From positions 94,771,342 through 94,835,341 of the forward strand of contig CM043953.1 in NCBI GenBank assembly GCA_014529385.2: 64,000 nt of DNA, in the 5' to 3' direction. A program made the position numbers and the translations under genes. Below, piece by piece: positions 22,749 through 33,852 of the stretch. Below the pieces are notes generated by a model, which saw only the letters and a program-made list of their open reading frames with translations, was not told the DNA's origin and searched no databases. The stretch comes from Adiantum capillus-veneris (lineage: Eukaryota > Streptophyta > Polypodiopsida > Polypodiales > Pteridaceae). Positions within the stretch are counted from its first letter, which is position 1, and each line of letters begins with the position of its first letter.

Positions 22749-24959
22749 TTGGGAGTGATCACCTATAGACAGTCTCGTATTGCTACACGACGACTAGTAC
22801 GACGGAAGAAGCGAGCTTTCTTGGTCCAGATGGAGCAGGATTTATATCAGCTCTTCCTTAGTAGAGATTCAGGAGAGGCTTGGTGTCTATTTCATGAGCA
22901 GTCTCCCCCACCAGTGATTACTTCTACGGAGATATGGGGGCAGTATGCAACATCTTTATACACTGTACCTGGACAGCCACCACTACCAGATCGACCACAG
23001 CCATGTCCGGCTACGAGCACCTTCTTTACTAATGAGATGGTAAAGGAGGCCATTGATAGGATGAAGACCAGACGGGCACAGGATCATGAGGGTTTGGTAG
23101 CGGAGCACATTATACATGCTGGGGACTTGTTGGCAGAGATGCTTGCACGGTTGTTCAACCGTGTCATGTGTGAGGGCTTTCTTGAGTCTTGGAGATTGTC
23201 TACTATTGTACCTATCTTCAAGACAAGAGACCCCACAATGCCGGGGAATTACCGTACTATCATGGTAGGACACACATTAGCATGGTTGTATGCATCCATC
23301 CTTGAGCATAGGCTGAGCAGTTGGGCAGAGACTATGGGCATACGAGCGCCTGGACAAGCTGGTTTCAGGAGGGGTTTCTCCACACTGGATCATGTCTTTA
23401 CATTCAGAGCTATCATTGAGGAGGGTCGAGCACATGGTAGACGGATATATTGCAGCTTTGTGGACTTCCGCAAAGCTTTTGACACAGTACCGAGGGCCAG
23501 ATTGATGCGCCGACTAATGGAATTGGGGGTACCCACAGAGCTGATACGGGGGATTATGGCATTGTACAGTTCAGTGATCGGTCATGTATGCACACCAGAG
23601 GGGATATCTGACATAGTTCACTCCACTATCAGAGTGAAACAGGGATGCCCATTGTCCTCTACTTTATTTGGTATGTATGTTGATGAAGTCTCCGATTATA
23701 TTGACAGAGGAGGAGATAGAGGTGCGCAGTTTGCAGGGACATGGATCCCTCTTTTAATGTATGCTGACAATATCGTGTTGATATCAGACTCACTAGAGGG
23801 TATGCAGAGACATTTGGACGCATTGCATAGTTTTGCAGGGGATAGTGGATTGTCTGTCAACCTTGGTAAAACCAAGGTCATGGTATTTAATACCACGCCA
23901 CAGTGGGTCAGGAGATCAGCACCTACATTCACATATGGTCAGGACAGTATGGAGTACACTGATGCATACACATATCTTGGGGTGGTCTTTAGTGGACCGA
24001 GGTTCACACTGAAAGTGGCAGCAGACACTAGATTGACTCGTGCCTATGCAGCACTAGGCGGTTTAGAGAGGATTTGTTCGCAGGTTCAGTTCCAGGAACC
24101 TCGAACAAAGCTCTGGCTTTTCGATACTTTGGTCGCTTCAGTTATGCACTACGGGGTTCAGGTTTGGGGACCATCTGTTGACAGTGCTGGATGGAGTAAT
24201 ATGGAGAGGCCTTTGGTATCTATGACCTCTAGGCTGATTAGAGCCAAGGCCTCAGTTCCACATGACATCATACGAGCGGAGCTGGCTGCCCTACCTATGG
24301 AGATTGAGGCACTTACCAAATCAGTATCATTTGTACACAGCTTATGGGACACCACCAGGGATAGATATGCTAGGCTTGCTCTTGAGTCATCCTGACAGCT
24401 GGCATTACAGGGAGATACATCATGTTGGTATGCACATATGAGCTCATGGTTTTAGAGGAATGGTTTCAGCATGGACAGGCTGCCCCCTTTCCAGTATTCT
24501 CTTGATGCACCATCTTTGGCTCTTACACGGATGGAGATTACTAGACTCATTCGGCAGGATCTTATCCAGCTTGATACCAGGAGGACATGGATAGAGCCAT
24601 CACGGGAGTTGGGTACGAAGAGGGCTTTCTATAGAGAGCATCTTCTCCAACTCACGACAGACGGATTTATCACATGGCCCAACTACATGGACACACATCT
24701 ATCTCATGGGTTACGATGTGCCATAGGCCAGATTCGCACATCTTCACACCAGCTTGGGATTGAGACAGGTAGATTCAGAGGCATACCGGCAGACAATAGG
24801 ATATGTCAATTATGCCATGCAGAGCTAGAGACAGAGTTTCATTACATATGTCACTGCACAGTCTACTATGAGATACGTGGACGCTTTCATTGTTTATTCA
24901 GAGATGGTTTTGACTCGTTAGATAGAGTCATGAGATATCAGAATCAGAGATGTCTCTGA
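22749..24959 (+). pseudogene. LINE reverse transcriptase (copy B)
   Basis: This is the longest LINE frame in the window, 548 codons open to 24395 and then readable to 24959 past TGA (24393) and TAG (24453). A TAG at 22734 lies just before it. RT motifs are VDFRKAFDTVPRARLMRRL, VKQGCPLSSTLFGMYVDEV and YADNIVLISD. The last should be YADD, so the second catalytic aspartate is replaced by asparagine and the enzyme would be inactive even if translated. The C-terminal CQLCHAELETEFHYICHC is a Cys/His motif typical of LINE ORF2. Sibling copies show CAG at 22734 and 24453 where this one has TAG. Confidence 0.92.
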
Positions 24960-25450
24960 TTATTTCTACTAGAGATGTAGAGACATAGAGACTCTCTATT
25001 GAGAGGGCATAGACAGAGACAGTCCCAGAGATGCATCTTAGATTTCTTCAGAACCGAGTACCACAGAGCTCGGTTCCCACCCATACACACACCAGCGGTA
25101 CTCTCATTGACCGAGCTATAGAGTTGGGGCGATCGAGACGACCACGATTGAGGAGGGGAGCCACGCAGCACCGACGGAGATTGCGGCAGAGAATCCACAA
25201 GATTCTAGCATGACACCGAGACTGTCGATCAGGAAAGGCTTCATGCTACTGCTATATTGTATCACGGTGACACTTATCCCCACTTTGTACCTTTGTGGCA
25301 TTATACGATTGCTCAGCTTACCAGCCATCCATAGGAGTGGGTAGCACTCCTATCTCAGTTTCTAGTTTGTAGTTTTCTTTGTTTGTACCCAGACTTGGTA
25401 CTAGACTCACCATTGTAATCAGTTTGGTCTCATAGGTCATTTTGGCCTTT

Positions 25451-25453
<3 letters not shown>

Positions 25454-25483
<30 letters not shown>
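25454..25483 (+). repeat. (TC)n microsatellite between LINE copies B and C
   Basis: An almost pure TC tract of about 30 bp follows the tail of copy B. Copy C starts at its end with TTGAGCAGCAGCTGAG. Confidence 0.95.
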
Positions 25484-25485
<2 letters not shown>

Positions 25486-26559
25486 AGCAGCAGCTGAGTA
25501 GATGAGCAATGCGGGAGGGTGTATGAGCCGTAGGGCAGGTAGGGTTCAGGGGAGGTTTTTCTACTCTTGATCACATTCTGACACTTAGAGCCATTATTGA
25601 GGAGGGCAGCGGCACATGGGAGACGGATTTATTGTAGCTTTATGGATGTTTGCAAAGCATTTGATACATACCAAGAGCTAGATTGATGCACAGGCTGCAG
25701 GAGATGGGAGTGCCCATAGAGCTGATTTGGAAGATCAGGGCACTATACAGGTCAATAGTGGGACATGTACGCACGTCAGAGGGGCTATCTACTTCAGTTC
25801 ACTCCACTATCGGGGTCAAACAGGGATGCCCATTATCTCCTACGCTATTTGGTATGAATGTGGATGAGGTTTCAGACTACATTGAGAGAGATGGTGATAG
25901 AGGTGCCCAGTTGGCAGGGACATAGATTCCACTATTGTTTTATGCTGATGATATTGTGTTGATTTCTGACTCTCCAGAAGGGATGCAGCGTCATTTGGAT
26001 GCATTGCACAGGTTTGCTCATGATAGTGGTTTGTCTATCAACCTTGGCAAAACCAAGGTTATGGTGTTTAACACCACACCACACCACCGTGGATTAGGAG
26101 ATCAGCACCGTCATTCACATACGGTCATGAGACAGTGCAGTATACAGATGCTTACACTTATCTAGGGGCGATCTTTACTGGGCCTATATTTTCATTGAGG
26201 AGAGCAGCAGAGACTAGATTGACCAGAGCCTATGCAGCATTGGGTGGATCGGAGAGGATGTGTTCACAGATCCAGTTTTAGGAGCCTTGGACGACGCTCT
26301 GGCTTTTTGACACTCTAGTGGCTTCTGCATTGCTATACGGAGTTTAGATATGGGGGCCTTCCGTGGACATCCACAGGAGGAAAGGTTGCATTGATGGTTG
26401 GGGAGGTATGGAGAACTCTCGTCTCTATGATTGCACGGCTTATTAGAGCCAAGGCTTCTGTACCACATGACATTATTTGAGCAAAGCTAATTGCCCCTCC
26501 CATAGCGGTTGAGGCGCTTACCAGATCAGTCCCCTTTATACACCGTCTGTGGGACCTTT
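25484..26559 (+). mobile_element. LINE copy C, 5' part (interrupted)
   Basis: It starts inside RT at the LEQQLS position, directly after (TC)n. It includes QGCPLSPTLFGMNVDEV, an intact FYADDIVLISD and part of the downstream domain, with TAGs at 26279 and 26345. Copy G (39343 on) has the same start and the same two stops. A 5.8-kb LTR element splits it at 26560; it resumes at 32323. Confidence 0.9.
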
Positions 26560-27132
26560 TGTAGCAGGCTACAATGTCACTTTCACAGGACACACAATTA
26601 GTACAGTTGGTCTGGTTTGGTTCACACTGGACGGACTCTCTGGGCTGGGCAGCGACACGTGGCAGGGATACGACGGTGGTTCTAGTGGACATCGTGGCTG
26701 GGTCACCATCACCACTCAGTCTGGAGATAGACTTAGATGGCTGACATTTATGAGCCGTTGGTGGCTCTTTATGGTGGGACATGAGTAGTAGGTTTTGGGT
26801 CATAGAGATCATCTTCTAGATATATGGTCCACGGTCGTCATTTGGAGGAGCGAGTCTATACACACAGCACGTCTTCACCATCCCTGCACATCAGAGCCTC
26901 AACACCTCCATTGTACCTGTGAGTTCTGGGTTGGAGCTGAGTGTGCTGCCACTCGAGAGTCTATATCGGTTCTTTGAGATAGTCGAGTCATATGTTCTGG
27001 TCTGTTGTTGTGTCTTTGTGTGATCATTTGTTATCTATGTTCCTTTGTTTTCAGTTGTTTGAGTGAGATTGTCATGCACACAGCACTGAGGAGCACCCAC
27101 TGTAGAGAGCATGACACACTATCTGCGCTACA
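26560..27132 (+). repeat. 5' LTR of the gag-protease element
   Basis: It aligns along its length with 31754-32322, with scattered substitutions. It ends CTGCGCTACA. A possible primer site (TGGCGATCACGGTGGG, 27147) lies 15 bp inside, further than usual, so it is uncertain. Confidence 0.9.
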
Positions 27133-27540
27133 GGTGCTCTCATTTTTGGCGATCACGGTGGGATCGAAACTGAAGTCTCACTCTATGTTGAGATACAAAT
27201 CGTGAAGCTAGTTGGTTTCGCCTACTTTGCCTTGCATTGTGTAACCTACTGGTCTGGTTGTGTCTGGTCCTCTCTCGTCTTGGTCTAGGCCTTCCTCCTC
27301 CTTGGTCTAGTCCTTCCTCGTCCCTGGTCTAGTCCCTCCTCGTCCCTAGTCCAGCCGGGGTCTAGTCACTTGCTGGTCTAGTAGAGTCTAGTCCTGTCTT
27401 CATACAGTTAAAGCAGTTAAAGGTCTTCTTGCCCAAAGCTTGGTTTGATTTGTGGTTGTTGCATGACACATACAAGGCGGTCATTCGAGCGTCAAAGTGC
27501 ACTATTGAGTCCTCTGAAGTACTACAACAGAAGATGACCC

Positions 27541-28482
27541 TTGGTACCTAGTAGAAGTCCATCAACCTCATCACGCATACCTCCACATACGGTATCACCC
27601 ATTCCTCCATCCGATTCCACATCTTCCAGGTCACCTTCCCCAGTAAAGCTCTCTCCTATTTTGTTACAGCAGGCTATTGAGCAACGAGCTCTTGAGCAAG
27701 AGGCCATGGAGGCGTTGGCCAGTGTTTTGGCCAAGGTAAACATCAAGTTTCCTACCTTCAAGGGACTCTCTTCAGAAGATGCAGACGACCATGCAAGAAA
27801 GTTTGTATCTCTGTGTAGGGGTCGTGGTCTTAATAGAGAAGATGCTTATTTGGTACTCTTTCCATCTACTTTGGATGGCTTAGCAAACAAATGGTACAAT
27901 CAGCTTGCAGAGAACCATTTTGCAACTTGGGCAGCTTTAAGACAACAGTTATGTGCAGCATTCAGGCCAGGTGATTACCAGGAAAAGGTGTTGGATGAAT
28001 TAGCCAACATGGTGCTCCAACCAGAGGAGACTTTTGCAGAACTCATGACTAAAACCAAGTCTCTAGTTGCCAAGCTTCCCTAACAACCCGGTGAATTTAT
28101 GGTTAAGAAGTGGGTGGAGAAGGCTCTTCCCAAAACTTCTCAGCAAAAACTCCTAGAGAGTCTCTGACCCGACGCCACTCTGGAGGAGTTTGTCGCGGCT
28201 GCTACTAGGATAGAGGGAGCTAGTAAGCTGTTCACCAACTCTCCTCAGGTAGAGACCCCTTCAGTGTTTTTGGACAATCCTTCTCATCCTTTAACTTCTT
28301 TATGCAGGGAACTGGAAGCCCTAAAGTTACAGCGAGCTCTGCAAGAGGAGAGGTCCTTCTCTCTTAGACAGGAGAAGCCTCCACATCACGAGGCATTGGA
28401 ACAGATCAAGCGTGAGCTAGAAGAGCTCAAGTCTCAGCAGGGACTAAGGCTATGGTTTGGTGTAGCTCATGCCGCTCTCTAG
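27541..28482 (+). pseudogene. gag of the gag-protease element
   Basis: The frame starts with a Ser/Pro-rich segment. The retrotransposon gag core follows (IKFPTFKGLSSEDADDHARK, LANKWYNQLAENHFATWAAL, FAELMTKTKSL). TAA at 28081 and TGA at 28165 (probably CGA before) interrupt it, and the frame continues to 28482 through a helical EELKSQ segment. A frameshift near 28455-28480 leads into the zinc knuckles. An upstream start before 27541 is possible. Confidence 0.85.
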
Positions 28483-29945
28483 GGCACCCTCGACAGGAAT
28501 GCCCCCTTCGGGTTTACTGTCACTTCTGTGAAAAGTCTGGACACGAGGACAAGGATTGCTACTACCTCAAGGGATTGCGACAAATACAACAAAGTCTTGG
28601 TCCTACTCTTCAACAAGGGCCAACACCTGCATCCAACATGGTTTCTCCATGTGGCCATCCACACCATATGCCACCTTTGCTGACAGCCCCTCCTATGCAA
28701 GGTACGCAAAGTACTTTTCTGTCTCAGAGCTTTTATCATACCCATGCTCCCTCATCACCTCAAAACTTCTATGCCTCCACCTCCAACTCCATTCACCAGG
28801 AGCAAGGACCACCTCGCCCTTAGACTCGCCCATTGAATCGGCCCATTTTGTGCTATAGATGCGGGGAATATGGTCATTACCAAAGCGAATGCCCTCTGCC
28901 TGAAGGGTCCCCTCCCTGCCGTCATTGCCTTGAAATGAAGGATCACTACAATAAGGATTGCCCTAAAATTCGTGCATCCACGGCTTCGAACCCAAGTCAA
29001 AGCCAGAATGAGTTTGCCTTTCCTAAGCTCAATTTGATAGCAGTTAGCACCGTTCCTCAGCCGTCCCCTTCTATCCACGTGGTTACCCCTCAAAATAAGC
29101 TGCAGTTGGTAGAGGAGCCATCGGGTGTCCTCACTCGGGCCCAAAGAGCCGCTCTCGGTCTTAGCATTCCAGCAAGTTCAACTCCCCCACACATTCTCAC
29201 ACCAGTGGATACCGTGCCTTCAGCTGTTGACAAGCCATCCCCCAATGCCATGAAAGAATCCAAATCTTTGCTCTCCTATATTGATGAAGCTTTCTTGGAA
29301 GCAGTTTCCGATCTACAGAAGATCAAGATACCAAAGAAACCAATAGTAGAACAAGAAAAGCTTAGAGCAGAGACAGTCTTGAAGAACACCTTCCAACAAG
29401 TGTCCCTCTATGACATGCTGCGACTAGATGCGAGTTTTAGAAGCGACACCCTTGCTGTTATTCAGTCACTTTACACCGGAGCAAGTCCTAGTGGCGAGCA
29501 CCTCCCAGTGCGACCATCAGATTCCTATATGATATCAAATCCCGTTGCTCCCCTCACTGATGATAGAAGCCCTCGCCTGACAGTGTCCGTCTTGGGGCAA
29601 CAATTTTCAGGAGTAATTGTGGATGGTGGATCTGGCATCAATATGATGCCTGAGTTCACTATGATGGCTTTAGGCGTGCAGCCTACTCGACCTGCCCCCT
29701 TCACAGTAACATTGGCTGACCAGAGGACAATATACCCTGTGGGCATAGTGGAAAAGGTGCCTTTGCACGTACAAGATTTCACTTTTAGTTTGGATTTTGT
29801 TGTGATTCGTCTTCCACAGGTGGAGGGCGGATTTCCCTTGCTCATCGGAAGACCATGGCTGCGACACACTAGAGCACTTCATGATTGGGAAACGATGCCA
29901 TGTGGATACATACTCCTGGCTCCCCGATGCAACCAATTCGCCTAG
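28452..29945 (+). pseudogene. Four zinc knuckles and aspartic protease
   Basis: Four Cys/His knuckles are visible: CSSCRSLGHPRQEC, CHFCEKSGHEDKDC, CYRCGEYGHYQSEC and a longer CRHCLEMKDHYNKDC. A TAG at 28821 separates the first two from the last two in the same frame. Retropepsin lies at about 29575-29890, with VIVDGGSGINMM at the active site (D-G-G rather than D-S/T-G) and LLIGRPWLR at its end. Four knuckles is more than the one or two common in plant gypsy gag. The frame then shifts near 29900. Confidence 0.88.
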
Positions 29946-30391
29946 AAGGAGGCATGGATCCCGTCGTGCAACATAGTTCTTTGTCCCTAGCAACCAGCCT
30001 TGAATTGGAACAGCCTACTCCACTTGACGGGTCAGATGAGGATCTGTTGAAGTGGTTCGATGCTACCAAATCTATGCCTTGTTTTGGAGTTTCGATTCAC
30101 TCTTTGCCTGAAGGTACACCCTCTTCCAATGTTTCCACAGTAACTAAACTTAATGAGCCACCCGAGCCAGCTCAAAGGTCGAAGGTCACAGAGGCTACTC
30201 CTGATGCGCCCTTGGTGGAAGCCTTTGAATTTGGTGAGGCTACGAAGAATCATCGAAGCGGGAAGAAATCACCTCTACAAGAGTTCACCCCCCTTCAAAC
30301 ATCAGCCTCAGTGGTGACTGCTTCTCCGACTAGACAAAGCTCTCCTCTGTGTCTAGCGAACTCCCTTCACAGAGCCTGTTCTACTGGATGA
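29885..30391 (+). pseudogene. Continuation after the protease, unknown product
   Basis: It overlaps the end of the protease frame in another phase and probably continues the polyprotein after a one-base indel. The 168 residues are Ser/Thr/Pro-rich with no RT motif. I do not recognise a domain. Confidence 0.5.
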
Positions 30392-30409
30392 ATTCCTTGC
30401 TCATGATAG

Positions 30410-30579
30410 TTGTCTTGCTCATGGTACCTCGTCATGCTCTCCATCTACTGCCGCGCTCTGTAGCATCTCCTCTTTCAGACAGTGGACCATGGAGTTGTCT
30501 TTCTCATGCTACCTCCTCATGCTCTCCATCAACTGCCACGCTCTGTAGCATCTCCTCTTTCAGATAGTGGACCATGGAA
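30410..30579 (+). repeat. Two 85-bp tandem units
   Basis: Units 30410-30494 and 30495-30579 both contain CATGCTCTCCATC and TCTCCTCTTTCAGA and differ at about eight positions. They lie just before the C-rich tract. Confidence 0.85.
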
Positions 30580-30610
30580 TTCATCTGCAATGGAACAAGA
30601 ATTATTCCGG

Positions 30611-31180
30611 TCACCCCCTCAAACCCTCTCGCCCCCATCTACCCCCGTCTACCCTATCCCCTACACCCTACACTCCCCCTTACACCCCCTTGCCCCCCTA
30701 CCCTTTTCCCCCTCGCCCCTAGTCCCCACCCCTCGCCCCCCTACTCACCCTCGCCCCTACCCTTTTCCCCCTCGCCCCTTGTCTCTTCCCCTCGCCCCCT
30801 CACCAGCCCTCGCCCCTACCCCTACCCTTTTCCCCTCGCCCCTAGTCCCCCTACCCACCCCTAGACCCCCTATCTACCCCTCGCCCCTACCCACCCCTAG
30901 ACCCCCTACCCACCCCTAGACCCACTATCTACTCACCCCTCGTCCCTACCCACCCCTCGTCCCCCCTACCCACCCCTAGACCCACTATCTATCCACCCCT
31001 CGCCCCTACCCGCCCCTAGACCCCCAACTACCCCTAGACCCCCTATCTACCCCTCGCCCCCTACCCACCCCTTGTCCCCCCTACCTAGACCTCGCCCCTA
31101 CCTACCCCCTATCTAGCCCCCCTCGCCCCTATCTAGCCCTCAACCCCCCTACCCACCCCTCGCCCCTACCCACCCTTTCC
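30611..31180 (+). repeat. C-rich minisatellite replacing pol
   Basis: About 570 bp are built from variants of CCCCTACCCACCCCTAGAC and CCCCTCGCCCCTACCC. The plus strand is almost free of G, so the minus strand has dense G3-5 runs able to form G-quadruplexes. Open frames through it (Pro/Ser/Leu-rich) are composition artefacts. Confidence 0.93.
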
Positions 31181-31753
31181 ACTCTGCTCTGCCAGGGCTG
31201 CTAGCTTTGGAGTTTTTGAAGCAGGTCTTTTGGTGTTAACAGACGAGCAAGATGAAGAGCCTTTTAGCTGTTTCCTTATGGCTTTCAAGCATTCACCTGG
31301 TTCCCATGCCGTTGTTGTAAATGCTTTTTGTTCTGCCATCATGATGGCTCTTGACGTTATTTGCGGTATTACTCGAGCTTCTAGTCATCCCTATTTTTGA
31401 GCAACTTCATCTGCAAGCATGGACTAGGTCATTTTCCTCTCACTATGGTTATGGAGGATAAAGATGCGTTGGATCCAACCAAGTATATCTCTTTGCTGTG
31501 GAGCCTCATTCTGTTTTGCCAATTGAGATTCTTGGACTATACAATCATACTGGGTTCCTGCCTATTCAAAAGCTTAAGGCGTTTGCAAGCAGTGTAGTGT
31601 TTTTAACTCCACTTTTGAGGCATGTAAGGTCATGGTTGGGCCTAGCACCTGCTTCAAGAAAGACGTACAGATGCGGTACCTAGTAGTTTTCTTTCACATT
31701 TTTTTCAGTATTTCCTCTCACCGAGACGGTGAGCGGTTTTGTGGCGGGCAACC
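31181..31753 (+). other. 3' untranslated part of the gag-protease element
   Basis: Mixed-composition sequence between the minisatellite and the 3' LTR. I recognise no domain and no strong polypurine tract; the bases before the LTR are TGTGGCGGGCAACC. Confidence 0.6.
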
Positions 31754-32322
31754 TGTAGCAGGCTACAGTGTCACTTTCACAGGACACACAATTAGTATAG
31801 TTGGTCTGGTCTGGTTGACATTGGACGGACTCTCTAGGGGCAGCGACACGTGGCAGGGATACGATGGTGGTTCTAGTGGACATCGTGGCCAGGTCACCAT
31901 CACCACTCAGTCTGGAGATAGACTTAGATGGCTGACATTTATGAGCCGTTGGTGGCTCTTTATGGTGGGACGAGTAGTAGCTGTTGGGTCATAGAGATCA
32001 TCTTCTAGATATATGGTCCAAGGTCGCTATTTGGAGGAGCGAGTCTATACACACAGCACGTCTTCACCATCCCTGCACATCTGAGCCTTGACACCCCCAT
32101 TGTACCTGTGAGTTTTGGGCTGGAGCTGAGTGTGCTGCCACGCCAGAGTCTGTATCGGTTCTTTGAGTTAGTCGAGTCATATGTTCTGGTCTGCTGTTGT
32201 GTCTCTGTGTGATCAGTTGTTATCTATTGTTCCTTTCTTTTCAGTTGTTTGAGTGGGATTGTCACGCACATAACACTGAGGAGCACCCACTGTAGAGAGC
32301 ACGACACACTATCCGCGCTACA
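31754..32322 (+). repeat. 3' LTR of the gag-protease element
   Basis: It begins TGTAGCAGGCTACAGTG and ends CCGCGCTACA, followed by the target duplication CCTTC and the second half of LINE copy C. Confidence 0.92.
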
Positions 32323-32768
32323 CCTTCCTAGAGACATATATGCCCGCTTAGCACTTGAGTCCTCTCGACAATTAGCTTTGCAGGGACACGCGACATGCTG
32401 GTATGGAGAGATGACATCATGGTTTGAGCTACATGGATTCAACATGGACAGACTACCCCCCTCCCAGTACTCATTGGATGCCCCTTCTCTGACTCTTACA
32501 CAATCCGAGATCACCAGGCTCATTCGCAAGGACATAACTCATCTGGTGGATACCAGGAGGACTTGGATTCAGCCGACACAGGAGTTGGGCACGAAGATGT
32601 TTTCTATAGGGAGCATCTTCTCTAGCTCACTGAGCATGGTCTTGTGGTGAGGCCGAGATACATGGACACCCACTTATCTCACGGGATACGGTGTGCTATT
32701 GGCCATATACGCACATCTTCACACCAGCTTCGGGTGGAGATTGGCAAATACATTGGATTGTCAGTAGA
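32323..32768 (+). mobile_element. LINE copy C, 3' part
   Basis: It resumes at CCTTCCTAGAGA, exactly where 26559 stopped, judged against copy G at 40469. It covers the region with LESSRQLALQG and MDTHLSHGIRCAIGHIRTS and stops abruptly at GGATTGTCAGTAGAG, where the second LARD-like end begins. The Cys/His motif and tail are missing. Confidence 0.9.
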
Positions 32769-33852
32769 GTCGTTCGAGTTGAAGAGATTCTTAATAGAGC
32801 TGGATGTACTCTCAACGGACAATATTTTACTTCCCAGTGAATGTAGTGGTTGGATGATACTATGGCGCCTTGTATTGTTCGACCTTGGAGCTCTACAACA
32901 AATATCCTCGTCCAGGAAACCCTCTCTCTACAGTTACGGATTGCTCACTCCAGCTTCCTCGTCCGTCCCCCTTTCTAGGATTTGAGAGGGGGTGTTAGAG
33001 TTGTGGCATCTCTCTGGATTCATCCAATCGGTCCCAATTTCTCCGAGGGATAGGTGGTAGGGAATGATGGCTGTTTTGTGGCTGTGCCCGGCTAGTGTGA
33101 GGAGGTTTTCTCATGTCAGGATGTGTTTAGCCATGTTTAGCTTTGGGTTTTGGCTTGGTTCCATGGTCTTTAGGCTCGTGCAGGTTGGGAGTATTTTTCC
33201 TAGGCTCGCGTGTTTTTTTTGAGAGCCCTTTTGGGCATCTAGTGCCAGTACTTGCTTTTTTCTTTGATTTATAAAGGCCGCGGGGGCTGGTGGACAACTG
33301 GCTGATCGAGACCTTTGGAGCTATATAGGCGCAGGGCAGGGGCACTATGGGAACTGTGTGTGCATAGAGGCCTCTATTGCAAAAGGCACCCCTATTGTTA
33401 GCGCTAGAGGGTGCTTGGGGGGGGGGGGGGGGGGGGGAGATGGGACTAGCTGTTTTGGTTGGCTCCCATCCCTAGCGTATTTCATCCTCAGGAGAGAAGC
33501 AGTACCGCCAGGTAGTTGATTGGTAGCGGGGGGTTCCTTTTGCGTTTTTCTTCTCAGAGCCTCTAGACAGAGACGATCATCATCTTGATGTAGAGCACCA
33601 CATCCGGGGTGCAGGCAACGGAGTGGAGATGTCCCATAGATGGCACCCAAGCATGTCCTAGTCCCTCCAGATCGATTCTCTCGCTAGGAGGAGATCTTGC
33701 TAGAGCCTCACGTTCTCAAGAGGCTAGGGAAGCCCATGTTGAGGCCGAGATTGTGGTCTTGTGTGCAAGAGCAAATAGAAGTAGTAGTCACAGTTATGTG
33801 TGCCTTGGGTCTATCCATTGGGGCATGTCAATGGAGAGCCTTTCCCAGACCT
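32769..33852 (+). mobile_element. Second LARD-like copy, 3' end and LTR
   Basis: 32769-32992 matches 21738-21967 (end of the interior with its polypurine tract) and 32993-33852 is the LTR starting TGTTAGAG. The 5' boundary is a direct fusion to LINE copy C with a shared GAGTCGTTCGAG-like join and no LTR edge. It therefore arose by deletion or recombination, not by simple insertion. A poly-G run lies at 33417-33437. Confidence 0.78.

Larger units (their letters stand above)
22513..25483 (+). mobile_element. LINE copy B, 5'-truncated ORF2 with 3' tail
   Basis: It starts between the endonuclease and RT regions and runs through RT, the Cys/His C-terminus, the 3' UTR and GGTCTCATAGGTCATTTTGG. The usual GAAGACGTTAATA segment of the tail is missing and the copy runs straight into (TC)n at 25454-25483. 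It belongs to the same family as copies C-K, and the same strand. Confidence 0.92.
26560..32322 (+). mobile_element. gag-protease-only LTR retrotransposon (TR-GAG-like)
   Basis: LTRs of 573 bp (26560-27132) and 569 bp (31754-32322) begin TGTAGCAGGC and end GCGCTACA. The flanks CCTTT (left) and CCTTC (right) are a near-perfect 5-bp target duplication within LINE copy C, whose two halves join in frame with copy G across the site. The interior carries gag, four zinc knuckles and a retropepsin, but no RT, RNase H or integrase. Where pol should follow there is a 570-bp C-rich minisatellite. Such an element must borrow RT and integrase from a relative. It may be a derivative of a Ty3/gypsy lineage. 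Confidence 0.9.

Noticed and set aside
30482-30919. Proline-rich open frames of up to 145 codons
   Set aside because: They arise from the C-rich minisatellite, which is open in several frames because it lacks stop-forming bases; no conserved domain is present.
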